Made by a program: the position numbers and the translations under genes
The notes under the pieces: model-generated
What the model was told of the DNA's origin: nothing
The model's database searches: none
Seen by the model: the letters and a program-made list of their open reading frames with translations, nothing else
Shown: positions 44,300 to 53,315 of the stretch, piece after piece
Numbering within the stretch: the stretch's first letter is position 1
How the letters are laid out: the number at the start of each line of letters is the position of its first letter
From: SYOC01 sp964441775
GTDB lineage: Bacteria; Desulfobacterota; Binatia; Bin18
DNA: 64,000 nucleotides
Assembly (NCBI GenBank): GCA_964441775.1
Contig: CAYTVL010000028.1
Coordinates: 1 to 64,000, forward strand
Direction: 5' to 3'

Positions 44300-44455
44300 A
44301 AAAAACAATCCTCTCTGCTCTCATCTCGCTTCCTCGTGACAGGGGCGCTGGAATTCCCTACAATCCCCTGAACCGCTGTTGAGGAAGATCGGCGATGTCC
44401 GAAGGAATATCGTCAGCAATTGAGAGGAGCGTCATAACGAAGCAGAGGAAACAAC
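44300..44455 (-). ncRNA. candidate 6S-like RNA upstream of the formyl-THF ligase gene
   Basis: On the minus strand, TCCTCTGCT near 44450 can pair with AGCAGAGAGGA near 44306, just ahead of a TTTTTTT run; CGCT-CCTC inside the 5' arm pairs with GAGG-AAGCG inside the 3' arm, and a CAGGGG/CCCCTG helix lies further in. This gives a long rod of about 155 nt ending in a U-run. 6S RNA is encoded just upstream of the formyl-THF ligase gene in many proteobacteria. No covariance model could be run, so this rests on structure and position only. Confidence 0.35.
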
Positions 44456-44468
44456 CGGACCTTACCGC

Positions 44469-44499
44469 CTGTGAATAACCTGTGAATATCTCTGTGAAT
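44469..44499 (+). promoter_or_regulatory. three phased direct repeats CTGTGAAT (DnaA-box-like)
   Basis: CTGTGAAT occurs at 44469, 44480 and 44492, spaced 11 and 12 bases, about one DNA turn. The reverse complement of the first repeat contains TTATTCACA, which fits the DnaA-box pattern TTATNCACA; the others differ at one or more bases. They lie upstream of the putative ncRNA and of the gene at 44581. The 44231-44580 gap holds no protein gene. Confidence 0.4.
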
Positions 44500-44580
44500 C
44501 ACGAAGCAAATTGTAAAGAAAATCAGAGGCTTGATCGGTTGTGCTTATTTTATGGGCGCCGAGAGACCTGAGGAGGAAAC

Positions 44581-44901
44581 ATGTCCCAGAAAGAGACCCG
44601 AACGGAGAGCCTCTCTTCGCCTGAGGCAAGTAGCACGATGAAAAAAATTGAAAAATTTCTTCGCTTGCTGACGTGGCAAATGTTTTTTTTGCTGGTGTTA
44701 CTGTTGTATCTGGCCATGCGTCCGCAAGCGGGACGCTATCAATTCACCGTAGTGGGAGAAGACGTGGGAGTCTTTGACACCTCCAATTCGCAAGCGTGGA
44801 TGATCAAACTGCAGAAGAAAAGCGTGACCACGCCAGGAGAGCAATCCGGCAAAAGCGCCGCCCCTGAGGGGGAGCCGCCCGGCGGCGGCAGTAAACCGTA
44901 A
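44581..44901 (+). CDS. small single-pass membrane protein, unknown function
   Basis: A 106-residue protein with a cytoplasmic Ser/Thr/Glu-rich N-terminus (about 35 residues), one membrane helix (WQMFFLLVLLLYLAM) and a short exported domain containing a GRYQFTVVGEDVGVFDTSNS beta hairpin, then a Gly/Pro/Ser-rich tail. GAGGAGG precedes the ATG by 5 bases. It is 30 bases ahead of the LLM gene on the same strand and is probably co-transcribed. No family was recognised. Confidence 0.65.
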   Translation: MSQKETRTESLSSPEASSTMKKIEKFLRLLTWQMFFLLVLLLYLAMRPQAGRYQFTVVGEDVGVFDTSNSQAWMIKLQKKSVTTPGEQSGKSAAPEGEPPGGGSKP

Positions 44902-44931
44902 CAATGGGAATGAAGCCATGAAGGAGGAGCT

Positions 44932-45891
44932 ATGACTCGTTTAGGCGTTGTGCTTTCTACAGCTACTGAAGCGCCGCTCAAGGAATTCATTGAACTGGGC
45001 CGCTTGGCTGAGGAGCAGGGCTTTGCAGCAATTTTGGTTAATGAGGGAAGAGGTGATGCGCTGGCGTGCGCGGAAGCCATTGCCATGCAGACCTCGCGCA
45101 TCCAAGTCGGCACGAATATCGCCAATATCTACTTTCGTCATCCGTTTCTTGCGGCTATGACGGCGGCGACTATTGCGGAATTATCCGGGGGCCGTCTCGT
45201 CTTGGGCTTTGGCGTGAGTCACAGACCGTTACTGGAATCGCTCGGCGTCAAAATGGATCAACCACGTCAGTACATGCGTGAATATGTTCAAACTGTGAAA
45301 AAAGCTCTGCGAGGCGAATCGCTCGGAGCCTTCTTTCGTCCACGGCCTGCGGCGCATCCTGTGCCCGTGTATGTGGCTTCGGTCACAGTCGAGACCGCGG
45401 AAGTGGGAGGAGAATTCGCCGATGGCATTATGCCGTTTTTGCCGGCGCGCTCCTATTTGACCAAACTGCTTGACGCCGCCAAAGGCGCCGCGCAACGCGC
45501 TGGAAAAGATCCTGCCGGGGTAGACTGCATCGTAAGCATTCCCACGTTTATTTCCGACGATTTGGAACAGGCGCGCTCGGCGGCGCGCTATAATCTCGCG
45601 TTCTTTGCCCAGTTGCCTTTTTATCGCAAGCAGTGGCGACGTTGCGGCTTTGTTGAGGAAGTCAACGCGTTGCAAGCCGCCTGGAAAACGAACAATCGGC
45701 GTGCAGCGGCGGCGCTGGTATCTGATCGGATGGTCGAGCAGGTCTGCATCTTTGGTCCTCCGAGCCTGTGTAGAGAACAACTGGCAGCGTTTCATGAGGC
45801 TGGCGCAGCAATGCCGGTGATTGCCGTGAGCCCGGTGAACGAAGAGCGGTTGGCGGCGACTCACAAAGCGTTACGGTTGTTGGTGCCGTGA
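44932..45891 (+). CDS. LLM class flavin-dependent oxidoreductase
   Basis: A 319-residue luciferase-like protein, the third in the window. Landmarks are TRLGVVLSTATEAPLKEFIE, LGRLAEEQGFAAILVNEGRG, SRIQVGTNIANIYFRHPFLAA, LSGGRLVLGFGVSH and VPVYVASVTVETAEVGGEFA, the last typical of F420-dependent LLM enzymes. GGAGGAGC lies before the ATG with 4-base spacing. The reaction is unknown; relatives often act on hydrophobic small molecules. Confidence 0.87.
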   Translation: MTRLGVVLSTATEAPLKEFIELGRLAEEQGFAAILVNEGRGDALACAEAIAMQTSRIQVGTNIANIYFRHPFLAAMTAATIAELSGGRLVLGFGVSHRPLLESLGVKMDQPRQYMREYVQTVKKALRGESLGAFFRPRPAAHPVPVYVASVTVETAEVGGEFADGIMPFLPARSYLTKLLDAAKGAAQRAGKDPAGVDCIVSIPTFISDDLEQARSAARYNLAFFAQLPFYRKQWRRCGFVEEVNALQAAWKTNNRRAAAALVSDRMVEQVCIFGPPSLCREQLAAFHEAGAAMPVIAVSPVNEERLAATHKALRLLVP

Positions 45892-45915
45892 CTGGCGCTC
45901 CCAGAGGAGAACTCT

Positions 45916-46269
45916 ATGTCCGTGATTGCGCGATCTTTGATGGTCATAGTTGGGTGTATTTGGGTCTTAGGGCTCGGGGGATGTACCCAAGAAACTCAGA
46001 ACGAAATTAGCCGATCCCTCCAAAACTGGACCGGAACGGATGGCGTACTGGATATCTATGCCGGTGATAAGTTAGTCATGCGTTTCATCAAAATAGACAA
46101 ACTGACGACTGCGCATGGCACCAAGGACAATGTGCCGCGCCCTTACCGGTTTGGCTATGGCTACGTTGACGAAAATTTTAATTTCAAAGTCGACAGTGGA
46201 GAGAAGAAAGTCTATTTTGAAATTAGTGACTACTCCACCAATTACGTGTTTTACGAAAACTACAAATAA
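45916..46269 (+). CDS. lipoprotein of unknown function
   Basis: A 117-residue protein with a lipoprotein signal: SVIARSLMVIVGCIWVLG followed by the lipobox LGGC (Cys about residue 23). The mature domain is small and beta-rich (GVLDIYAGDKLVMRFIKIDK, YRFGYGYVDENFNFKVDSGE, KKVYFEISDYSTNYVFYENY) with many Tyr residues. It is 24 bases behind the LLM gene with GAGGAG before the ATG, so it belongs to the same transcript. It is probably tethered to the outer membrane. Confidence 0.7.
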   Translation: MSVIARSLMVIVGCIWVLGLGGCTQETQNEISRSLQNWTGTDGVLDIYAGDKLVMRFIKIDKLTTAHGTKDNVPRPYRFGYGYVDENFNFKVDSGEKKVYFEISDYSTNYVFYENYK

Positions 46270-46298
46270 TTTTCGGACGAATACCCCACCTGGGCAGG

Positions 46299-47726
46299 CT
46301 ACACATTGTCAACGGTTGAACAGAGGCGCTCCCATAAGCGCCTCACATGCTCCAGGGTCGTGGCTTGATTGCCGATCGCCACGCGGAGAGCGTAGACGTC
46401 GTTCAATTTTGTATGGGAAAGAAACGCCGCGCCGCTTGCGTTGATCGCGTCAAGAATAGCGGCGTTGTGGGCTTCGAGATCTGTAGTGCCCGCAGGAACA
46501 TGACGGAAACACACAGTAGAAAACGGGACGGGCGCCAACCGTTCCCAGCCTGGCGTGGCGTCAATCTGCGCGGCGAGCCACTGCGCTGCCTCGAGGTGGC
46601 CTCTAATCAGGTGCGCCAAGCCATCCTTGCCGTAGGCGCGGATCACCATCCACAATTTGAGGGCGCGGAAGCGACGGCCCAACGATAAGCCATAGTCCAT
46701 TAAATTGACAACACCGGCATCGTTGGTGCGCAGGTATTCCGCGACCAAGGAGAAGGCGCCTTTGAGGTCGTCCGGACGACGGGTGTACAACAAACTACAG
46801 TCGATCGGCGTGAGCAGCCATTTGTGCGGGTTGGTCACGAAGGAATCCGCGCGCTCGCACCCTTGCAACACGTGGCGATGAGAGGGCAACAAGGCCGCAG
46901 CGCCACCGTAGGCCGCATCCACGTGCAACCAGAGACCGTGGTGCGCACAGATATCCGCAATGGCATCGACCGGGTCAATACTGGTTGAAGAGGTTGTTCC
47001 TACTGTGGCGACAACCGCAAGTGGTTTTACACCAGACGCAAGATCCGCCTTGATCGCCTGCTCCAACAAGTCGGGGCGCATGCAAAAGGCCACGTCAGTT
47101 TCTATATGCCGGGTCCAACGTCGACCGAGGCCCAAAGCAATAGCAGCTTTGTCAACGGAGCTATGAGCTTGGGTGGAAGTATAAATAGCTAAAGGTGGAA
47201 GGTCCGCTCGGCCCGCCATGCCGAGTTCTCGCACCTCCACCCCGGCAGCTTCTCGCGCGGCAGCCAAGGCGTACAAAGTGGAGGCCGACGCGGTGTCGGT
47301 AATCTCACCAAACCATTCGCGGGGCAGACCTAACAGGTCTGCAACCCAAGCGAGTACGCACTGCTCTAGCTCTGTAGCGGCGGGAGAAGTGCGCCACAGC
47401 ATTGCATTGACATTGAGCGCAGCGGAAAGTAGCTCACCGAGGATGCCCGGGCCGGAACCGCTGATGCCGAAGTAGGCAAAAAACGAGGGATGGTTCCAGT
47501 GCGTGATTCCAGGCATTAGTAAGCGGTCAACATCCTGAAGAATGTGGGATAGTGGTTCTCCTGCAAGCGGGGCTGAGTCTGGTAGGGTTCTCGTGATCGC
47601 GCCAGGAACTACCTGTGACAATACCGGACGGTCGCCGACAGTTTCCAAATAGGAAGCGACCCAGTCCGCGGCTTCATGCAGTGCTTGCCGGAGTTCTTGA
47701 GGAGTCGGACCAGATTGTCTTGTCAT
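46299..47726 (-). CDS. PLP-dependent aromatic/L-amino-acid decarboxylase
   Basis: A 475-residue group II pyridoxal-phosphate decarboxylase. Landmarks are THWNHPSFFAYFGISGSGPG (substrate loop), EQCVLAWVADLLGLP, ATVGTTSSTSIDPVDAI, HVDAAYGGAAALLP (the Asp contacting the PLP ring nitrogen) and the Schiff-base Lys in NPHKWLLTPIDCS. It resembles aromatic-L-amino-acid decarboxylases (Trp/Tyr/DOPA) more than glutamate decarboxylases. The ATG at 47726 is chosen by family N-terminus (TPQELRQALHEAADWVASYL). It stands alone, with convergent neighbours. Confidence 0.92.
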   Translation of the reverse strand: MTRQSGPTPQELRQALHEAADWVASYLETVGDRPVLSQVVPGAITRTLPDSAPLAGEPLSHILQDVDRLLMPGITHWNHPSFFAYFGISGSGPGILGELLSAALNVNAMLWRTSPAATELEQCVLAWVADLLGLPREWFGEITDTASASTLYALAAAREAAGVEVRELGMAGRADLPPLAIYTSTQAHSSVDKAAIALGLGRRWTRHIETDVAFCMRPDLLEQAIKADLASGVKPLAVVATVGTTSSTSIDPVDAIADICAHHGLWLHVDAAYGGAAALLPSHRHVLQGCERADSFVTNPHKWLLTPIDCSLLYTRRPDDLKGAFSLVAEYLRTNDAGVVNLMDYGLSLGRRFRALKLWMVIRAYGKDGLAHLIRGHLEAAQWLAAQIDATPGWERLAPVPFSTVCFRHVPAGTTDLEAHNAAILDAINASGAAFLSHTKLNDVYALRVAIGNQATTLEHVRRLWERLCSTVDNV

Positions 47727-47851
47727 GGTAGAGAGCCCCCTGCTTTCTATAACGGAAGTAGCCGAGGAATGCATCTCCTAACGGAGGAAGGAAGACGAAC
47801 GCAAGGTGTAACTCCTGCCTGCGAACACAAGAGAGATAAAGAGCAGATTTG

Positions 47852-47875
47852 GGGGCGCTGCACTTCCAGCGCCCC
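47852..47875 (-). terminator. hairpin terminator after the Hsp20 genes
   Basis: GGGGCGCTG and CAGCGCCCC form a 9-bp GC-rich stem with a 6-base loop, a few bases past the stop codon of the downstream Hsp20 gene. On the coding strand it is followed by CAAATCTGC, a weak U-tract. Confidence 0.6.
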
Positions 47876-47883
47876 ACTAAGGC

Positions 47884-48279
47884 TTACCCTACCGAGACCG
47901 AGATGCGTTTGGGCTTGGCGCGTTCGGCCTTTGGTAGTTCGAGTTCCAGGACTCCATTTGTCATGCGCGCCTTGATCCGCTCAACGTCAATTTCGTTGGA
48001 GAGAGAAAACCGGCGTGCATAATTGCCGACATTATATTCCGTGTAGACCGGGCTGAGACTGTCATACTCTTGCAGTGCGACTCTTCCTTCGAGCGATAGA
48101 ACGCCATCGGCGACGCGTACTTCGAGGGAATTCTCGTCGACGCCTGGCATATCCGCCCACAGCCACAAGCTCTCCGAAGTTTCGTAAATATCGACATTAG
48201 GCGCATAGGTGCGTCCTGGACGAGTCTGTTCATTGTTTGTGACTTCTTTTTTTCCTTGAGTAGCGACTGATTGTTCCAT
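47884..48279 (-). CDS. Hsp20 family small heat-shock protein, copy 1
   Basis: A 131-residue alpha-crystallin-domain chaperone that holds unfolding proteins. The domain runs from VDIYETSESLWLWADMPGV to VERIKARMTNGVLELELPK, with the conserved A-x-x-x-N-G-V-L motif near the C-terminus, and a short C-terminal tail KRISVSV that fits the I/V-x-I/V oligomerisation motif. It is 33 bases behind the second Hsp20 gene on the same strand, so the two form an operon. Confidence 0.93.
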   Translation of the reverse strand: MEQSVATQGKKEVTNNEQTRPGRTYAPNVDIYETSESLWLWADMPGVDENSLEVRVADGVLSLEGRVALQEYDSLSPVYTEYNVGNYARRFSLSNEIDVERIKARMTNGVLELELPKAERAKPKRISVSVG

Positions 48280-48312
48280 AGGTGTATCACTCCTTGCTTG
48301 ATAAGAAGCTTG

Positions 48313-48759
48313 TTACGCGGCCTTTACAGTGATCTGACGGGGCTTGGCTTCCGCCTTTTTCGGAATCCGCACCGTGAGCATGCCGTGCTTATATGAGGCT
48401 TCCGTTTGAGCAAGATCCAGGTCCACGGGTAACTGCAAAGAGCGAGAGAATTCTCCGCTGTCGCGCTCGCGGCGATGAAAGCTGCCGCCTTGTGGCGTCG
48501 CGGTCTCGCGTTTGCCGCGCAGCGTAAGAGTGCGACCATGAGCCTCAATGTGAATTTGCTCAGGGTTGAGACCTGGAGCCTCCATTTTTACCAAATAACC
48601 ATCTTGATTGCTGAAGACGTTCACCGGCGGATGCACGCCACGGCCCGAGAGGCCGAAATCGGACATTGAGGGCTTATCAAACACGCGATCAAGCTCTTGC
48701 TGTAAGTTCAGCAAGGCGTTGACAGGGTCAAGAGCTGGAGCAAAACGAAAGAGCGCCAT
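48313..48759 (-). CDS. Hsp20 family small heat-shock protein, copy 2
   Basis: A 148-residue small heat-shock protein with a fuller N-terminal arm (RFAPALDPVNALLNLQQEL). The alpha-crystallin domain begins at HPPVNVFSNQDGYLVKMEAP and ends at TEASYKHGMLTVRIPK, with the C-terminal RQITVKA tail. AGGAGGTA precedes the ATG. It is the first gene of the pair. The 287-base gap upstream holds a 6-bp hairpin (CCCGCT...AGCGGG at 48910-48928) but no convincing heat-shock promoter or CIRCE element. Confidence 0.93.
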   Translation of the reverse strand: MALFRFAPALDPVNALLNLQQELDRVFDKPSMSDFGLSGRGVHPPVNVFSNQDGYLVKMEAPGLNPEQIHIEAHGRTLTLRGKRETATPQGGSFHRRERDSGEFSRSLQLPVDLDLAQTEASYKHGMLTVRIPKKAEAKPRQITVKAA

Positions 48760-49046
48760 AAATACCTCCTAAGTGTATTCGTACTGTTTAAAATCTGTCT
48801 CTTATGTGAAACTTGCGCCGGCGCTCACTGTGTACGCAACGAATCTAAGAACGACTCTATGAACGTCAAGGGGTAATTTGCGAGAGAATAACCTCAAGCT
48901 TTTCCTGAGCCCGCTTCGTATTAGCGGGTGACCGATAGTGTTTCCCCTAGTTTTTTCCTTGATTTTCTTTATGCTAATCTGCCTGAACGAAGTTGAGGTT
49001 GGTCTTCCTTTGAGTGAATTGACTGTCAGGAAAAGGAGTGAAACCG

Positions 49047-50999
49047 ATGTCTGAACAGGTGACTAGCGATCAGATCTATGATGTGCCTGCGACCGTGAGA
49101 CGGCAGACCGCCATCACTCCGGAGCTGTACGCGCAAATGTATCGGCGCTCCGTGCAGGACCCCGAAGGCTTTTGGTCCGAACAGGCGGAGACGTTTGTGG
49201 CCTGGTTCAAAAAGTGGGACAAGGTGATGGAGTGGGATTTCCACACGGCTCAGATCAAGTGGTTTATCGGCGGCAAACTGAATGTGTCCTACAATTGTTT
49301 GGATCGACATCTTGAGGCTGGGGCCGGCGCCCAAACGGCGATTATCTGGCAAGGCAACGACCTCTCTGAATCTCGGTCACTCACCTATGCACAATTACAT
49401 GAACAGGTGTGTAAGTTCGCGAACACCCTCAAATCACTCGGAGTGAAGAAAGGTGACCGGGTCTGCATCTACATGCAAATGATTCCAGAGCTTGCCGTAG
49501 CGATGCTGGCGTGTACACGCATCGGTGCGGTGCACTCCGTCGTATTTGGCGCGTTCTCCTCAGAGTCGTTACGTGACCGGATTCAGGACTCAACCTGTAA
49601 GGTGCTCGTTACGCAAGATACGGCGTTGCGGGGAGCTAAAAACGATATTCCGATGAAAGCCAATGCGGATGAAGCGCTGGCTCATTGCCCGTCGATTGAA
49701 ACGGTCGTGGTCGTGCAACGCACGGGCCATCCTGTGGCTATGCAAAGCGGTCGCGATGTTTGGTGGCACGACATCACGCCGAAGCAGGCATCCGCGTGTC
49801 CGCCCGAACAGATGGACGCCGAGGACCCATTGTTTATCTTGTATACTTCAGGCTCAACCGGCAAACCGAAAGGCGTGCTACATACGACGGGCGGCTATCT
49901 GACGCACGTGTCGATTACCCATCGCTACGTTTTTGACTATCGACCCGGCGACGTATACTGGTGCACGGCTGACTGTGGCTGGGTGACGGGGCACAGCTAT
50001 GTGGTGTATGGCCCACTCTCGAATCGCGCCACGACGGTCATGTTTGAAGGAGTGCCGAATTACCCGGATTTTGGCCGTTTCTGGCAAGTCGTGGAGCAAC
50101 ATAAGGTCAACATTATTTATACCGCGCCGACCGCTCTGCGCGCACTGATGAAAGAGGGCGACTCGTGGCCGCAGAAATATGATCGCTCTAGCCTGCGTGT
50201 GTTGGGAACGGTGGGGGAGCCTATTAAAAGTCCCGAATGGCATTGGTACTTCCAAGTGATCGGAGAAGAACGCTGCCCCATTGTTGACACCTGGTGGCAA
50301 ACCGAAACCGGCGGCATTCTGATCACGCCGTTACCGGGAGCGACGAGAACCAAACCGGGCTCGGCGACCTTGCCGTTCTTTGGCGTGCAGCCGTGTCTAG
50401 TAGATGAGCAGGGGAACGAACTAACGGGGAACGAAGTGACCGGCAACCTGTGCATTAAATTCCCGTGGCCTGGGATCATGCGCACGGTCTACGGCGACCA
50501 CGAGCGTTTCCGGCAAACCTATTTTTCCATGTATCCCGGCAAGTATTTTACTGGCGACGGCTGTCGTCGTGATCAGGATGGCTATTACTGGATCACTGGC
50601 CGCGTCGATGACGTAATCAACGTATCGGGGCACCGATTAGGGACGGCGGAAGTGGAGGGTGCGCTCGGCAAACATCCTTCTGTGGCTGAAGCGGCGGTAG
50701 TGGGCATGCCCCACGATCTGAAAGGGCAGGGGATTTACGCCTTTGTCACGTTGAAGACGGGCCAACAGCCGTCTCCTGCGTTGCACAAGGCGCTGATCGA
50801 AACCGTGCGCCACGAGATTGGCCCCCATGCCACGCCGGACAAGATTCAATTCTCTGATGGTCTGCCGAAAACCCGCAGCGGCAAAATTATGCGGCGAATT
50901 TTACGCAAAATCGGCGAAGGCGCTATCGATCAACTTGGCGACATCTCTACCCTGGCTGATCCTTCCGTAGTGGAGCACTTAGTCGCCGGACGACAGTAG
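49047..50999 (+). CDS. acs: acetyl-coenzyme A synthetase
   Basis: A 650-residue AMP-forming acetyl-CoA synthetase. Landmarks are FHTAQIKWFIGGKLNVSYNC, YTSGSTGKPKGVLHTTGGYL (P-loop), YWCTADCGWVTGHSYVVYGP, TWWQTETGGILITPLPG, GDGCRRDQDGYYWITGRVDD and the catalytic, acetylatable Lys in PKTRSGKIMRRILRK. The ATG at 49047 lies 8 bases after AAGGAG; a GTG at 49038 is too close to it. It converts acetate to acetyl-CoA; no pat/acuA regulator is adjacent. Confidence 0.97.
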   Translation: MSEQVTSDQIYDVPATVRRQTAITPELYAQMYRRSVQDPEGFWSEQAETFVAWFKKWDKVMEWDFHTAQIKWFIGGKLNVSYNCLDRHLEAGAGAQTAIIWQGNDLSESRSLTYAQLHEQVCKFANTLKSLGVKKGDRVCIYMQMIPELAVAMLACTRIGAVHSVVFGAFSSESLRDRIQDSTCKVLVTQDTALRGAKNDIPMKANADEALAHCPSIETVVVVQRTGHPVAMQSGRDVWWHDITPKQASACPPEQMDAEDPLFILYTSGSTGKPKGVLHTTGGYLTHVSITHRYVFDYRPGDVYWCTADCGWVTGHSYVVYGPLSNRATTVMFEGVPNYPDFGRFWQVVEQHKVNIIYTAPTALRALMKEGDSWPQKYDRSSLRVLGTVGEPIKSPEWHWYFQVIGEERCPIVDTWWQTETGGILITPLPGATRTKPGSATLPFFGVQPCLVDEQGNELTGNEVTGNLCIKFPWPGIMRTVYGDHERFRQTYFSMYPGKYFTGDGCRRDQDGYYWITGRVDDVINVSGHRLGTAEVEGALGKHPSVAEAAVVGMPHDLKGQGIYAFVTLKTGQQPSPALHKALIETVRHEIGPHATPDKIQFSDGLPKTRSGKIMRRILRKIGEGAIDQLGDISTLADPSVVEHLVAGRQ

Positions 51000-51111
51000 A
51001 ATTGAGCCTGGACTGGTCACCCTTCGACAAACTCGGGGCGCCCGGTCCTCATTCTTCTACCTCTGAAAAACCGTTCGTGCTAAATTTATCGAAGCACGAA
51101 TAGGCAGGCTT

Positions 51112-52557
51112 ATGGCTTTACATTTTTACAATACTCTCACTGGCAAAAACGAAGAATTTGTCACTCTGACGCCCGGCAAGGTGCGCATGTATGTCTGCGG
51201 CGTCACAGTCTACGATAAGTCGCACATCGGGCATGCGCGTGCGCTCGTGACCTTCGACGTGATTTACCGCTATCTCCGCTTTCTTGGTTACGAGGTCACC
51301 TTCGTCCGCAATTTCACTGATGTGGACGATAAGATCATCAACCGCGCCAATCAGCGGGGTATTTCTGCGCAAGAACTGTCCGAGCAGTGCATCCATGAGT
51401 TTAACGAGGATATGCAAGCGTTGCGCTGCCTCCCGCCCACGCAGGAGCCGCGCGCCACGCAACATATTCCCGAAATGATCGCCATTATCCGCGAACTGGA
51501 AGCGAAGGGGCTTGCGTATGCGGCGGATGAAGATGTCTACTTTGCTGTGGATCGTTTTCCAGGTTACGGCAAACTTTCCCATCGTCGCCTCGAAGATATG
51601 ATGGCTGGTGCGCGCATTGAAGTGGACGAACGCAAGCATCACCCAATGGATTTTGCGCTGTGGAAAGCGAGCAAGCCGGGAGAACCCTTCTGGGAGAGCC
51701 CATGGGGCCCGGGGCGGCCCGGCTGGCATATCGAGTGCTCCGCTATGTCGAGTAAATACTTGGGGCAGCCGTTCGATATCCACGGAGGCGGCTCTGACTT
51801 GATTTTTCCCCATCACGAAAATGAAATCGCCCAGTCCGAAGGGGCAAACGGAAAAGAGCTAGCGCAGTTCTGGTTGCACAACGGCATGGTGACGGTCGAG
51901 CAGGAAAAGATGTCCAAATCGCTCGGCAACTTTTTAACGATCAGTGAGGCGTTAACAAAGTCAAGTGCCGAAGTATTGCGGTTTGTGTTGCTCTCCACTC
52001 ATTATCGCATGCCGTTGGCTTTTTCCGAGCAGAAAGTGGAAGAAGCGGAAAAGGGGCTCACCCGCATCTATGAAACCCTGGCGCGGGTGGATACCGCCCT
52101 TGCTGGTGACGGTGCGGCTGGCGGCGCCCAGGAGCCCGAGGCTGCGTCCGCGCTGCTGGCGCGGTTTCGCGAGGCGATGGATGATGACTGCAACACCGCG
52201 AGAACGCTCGGAGTGATCTTTGAAACGATCCGTGAGTTGAATCGAGTGTTGGACGCTGGAGAGACAGCCTCGTTGGCTGCAACGCGACGCGACCTGCACG
52301 CGATTGGCGAGGTGTTAGGGCTCATGAACGAGGAGCCGACGCGGTTCCTGGAGCAGCGAAAACAGCGGGGTTTACAACAGGCGCAGCTCACCCCGGAAGC
52401 GATTGAGCAATTAATCACCAAACGGCTCGCTGCCCGCAAAGCTCGTGATTTCAAACGCGCGGACGCGATTCGCGCGCAACTCGCTGACCAGGGTATTGTC
52501 CTGAAAGATAGTGCAACGGGGACGACGTGGACGGTGGAAACGGGGCGGAAAGGATAA
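51112..52557 (+). CDS. cysS: cysteinyl-tRNA synthetase
   Basis: A 481-residue class I aminoacyl-tRNA synthetase. The HIGH-like motif is SHIGHARALV, with zinc ligand Cys in MYVCGVTVYD, a second in WHIECSAMS, and His in FPHHENE; the KMSKS loop is EKMSKSLGNF. The C-terminal anticodon-binding helical domain follows (FREAMDDDCNTARTLGVIFE, KRLAARKARDFKRADAIRAQ). The predicted length and start agree with the family. Confidence 0.97.
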   Translation: MALHFYNTLTGKNEEFVTLTPGKVRMYVCGVTVYDKSHIGHARALVTFDVIYRYLRFLGYEVTFVRNFTDVDDKIINRANQRGISAQELSEQCIHEFNEDMQALRCLPPTQEPRATQHIPEMIAIIRELEAKGLAYAADEDVYFAVDRFPGYGKLSHRRLEDMMAGARIEVDERKHHPMDFALWKASKPGEPFWESPWGPGRPGWHIECSAMSSKYLGQPFDIHGGGSDLIFPHHENEIAQSEGANGKELAQFWLHNGMVTVEQEKMSKSLGNFLTISEALTKSSAEVLRFVLLSTHYRMPLAFSEQKVEEAEKGLTRIYETLARVDTALAGDGAAGGAQEPEAASALLARFREAMDDDCNTARTLGVIFETIRELNRVLDAGETASLAATRRDLHAIGEVLGLMNEEPTRFLEQRKQRGLQQAQLTPEAIEQLITKRLAARKARDFKRADAIRAQLADQGIVLKDSATGTTWTVETGRKG

Positions 52558-52574
52558 AGGGCGGGGCAGTTTAT

Positions 52575-53252
52575 TTACCGTGTATCAGCGTAAAATGCTT
52601 TTAACTGGCGCGGTGACACGCCGAGAAAGTAGGCGAGACGCAAGGTCCACATCAGCACGATGGTTTTTGCGATGCCGTCTCGCTGCCAGCGGCGCGCTGA
52701 CGAGGTAACCTGTTCACGAAGACAAGCGATCTTGCCGCACCGTTTTAACCGGCGGCTGAAGGCGATATCTTCCATGAGTTCCAGTTCAGGAAAACCGCCT
52801 ATTTTCTCGAATGTGTCACGCCGGACGAAGATCGCCTGGTCGCCGGTGGCGATGCGTGTCACACGCGAACGAGTATTCATGAGTGTCTCGATCATGCGAA
52901 ACGGCCACCCGGGGGCGTCGAGACATACGTCAAAACGTCCGCCCACCACATGGGACTTGTACAAGGCGTGCTGCACCAGACTGGAGAAATCCTGCGGCAG
53001 GAGCGTGTCCGCGTGGAGAAAAAGGAGAATATCTCCCGAGGCGCAACGCGCGCCCGCGTTCATCTGCCGTGCTCGACCTCGTTCCGCTAACAGGGTGATA
53101 TCGGCAAAAGGGCGCACAATATCCAGCGTGCCGTCGGTGCTGCCGCCATCCACGACGATAATTTCGCACTCCCCTGCCTCACGCACTCGCCGCAGCGTAT
53201 GCGCAATCTGCGTTGCCTCATTGAACGTTGGCGCGATGACTGACACGCGCAT
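52575..53252 (-). CDS. family 2 glycosyltransferase (TIGR04283-like)
   Basis: A 225-residue GT-A fold glycosyltransferase: RVSVIAPTFNEATQIAHTL, IIVVDGGSTDGTLDI and the metal-binding region ILLFLHADTLLP, then ATGDQAIFVRRDTFEKIGGF and MEDIAFSRRLKRCGKI. The FLHADT variant of the DxD motif is characteristic of the TIGR04283 group. It ends an operon with a DPM1-like transferase and two accessory genes, which suggests assembly of a polyprenyl-linked or surface glycan. Confidence 0.88.
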   Translation of the reverse strand: MRVSVIAPTFNEATQIAHTLRRVREAGECEIIVVDGGSTDGTLDIVRPFADITLLAERGRARQMNAGARCASGDILLFLHADTLLPQDFSSLVQHALYKSHVVGGRFDVCLDAPGWPFRMIETLMNTRSRVTRIATGDQAIFVRRDTFEKIGGFPELELMEDIAFSRRLKRCGKIACLREQVTSSARRWQRDGIAKTIVLMWTLRLAYFLGVSPRQLKAFYADTR

Positions 53253-53315
53253 TACCGTACTCCGTGAGCCTTTTGCCAGGCTCTGTACTATGCCTCGGAC
53301 ATGCCGTGTCCCTGT

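Noticed and set aside
44231..44580. Replication origin suggested by DnaA-box-like repeats
   Set aside because: Only one repeat fits the box fully, there is no AT-rich unwinding region, and no dnaA, dnaN or gidA gene is near.
48760..49046. Heat-shock promoter (CTTGAG...CCCC) upstream of the Hsp20 genes
   Set aside because: The spacing of about 18 bases and the weak -10 match do not fit the sigma-32 pattern well enough, and no CIRCE repeat was seen.
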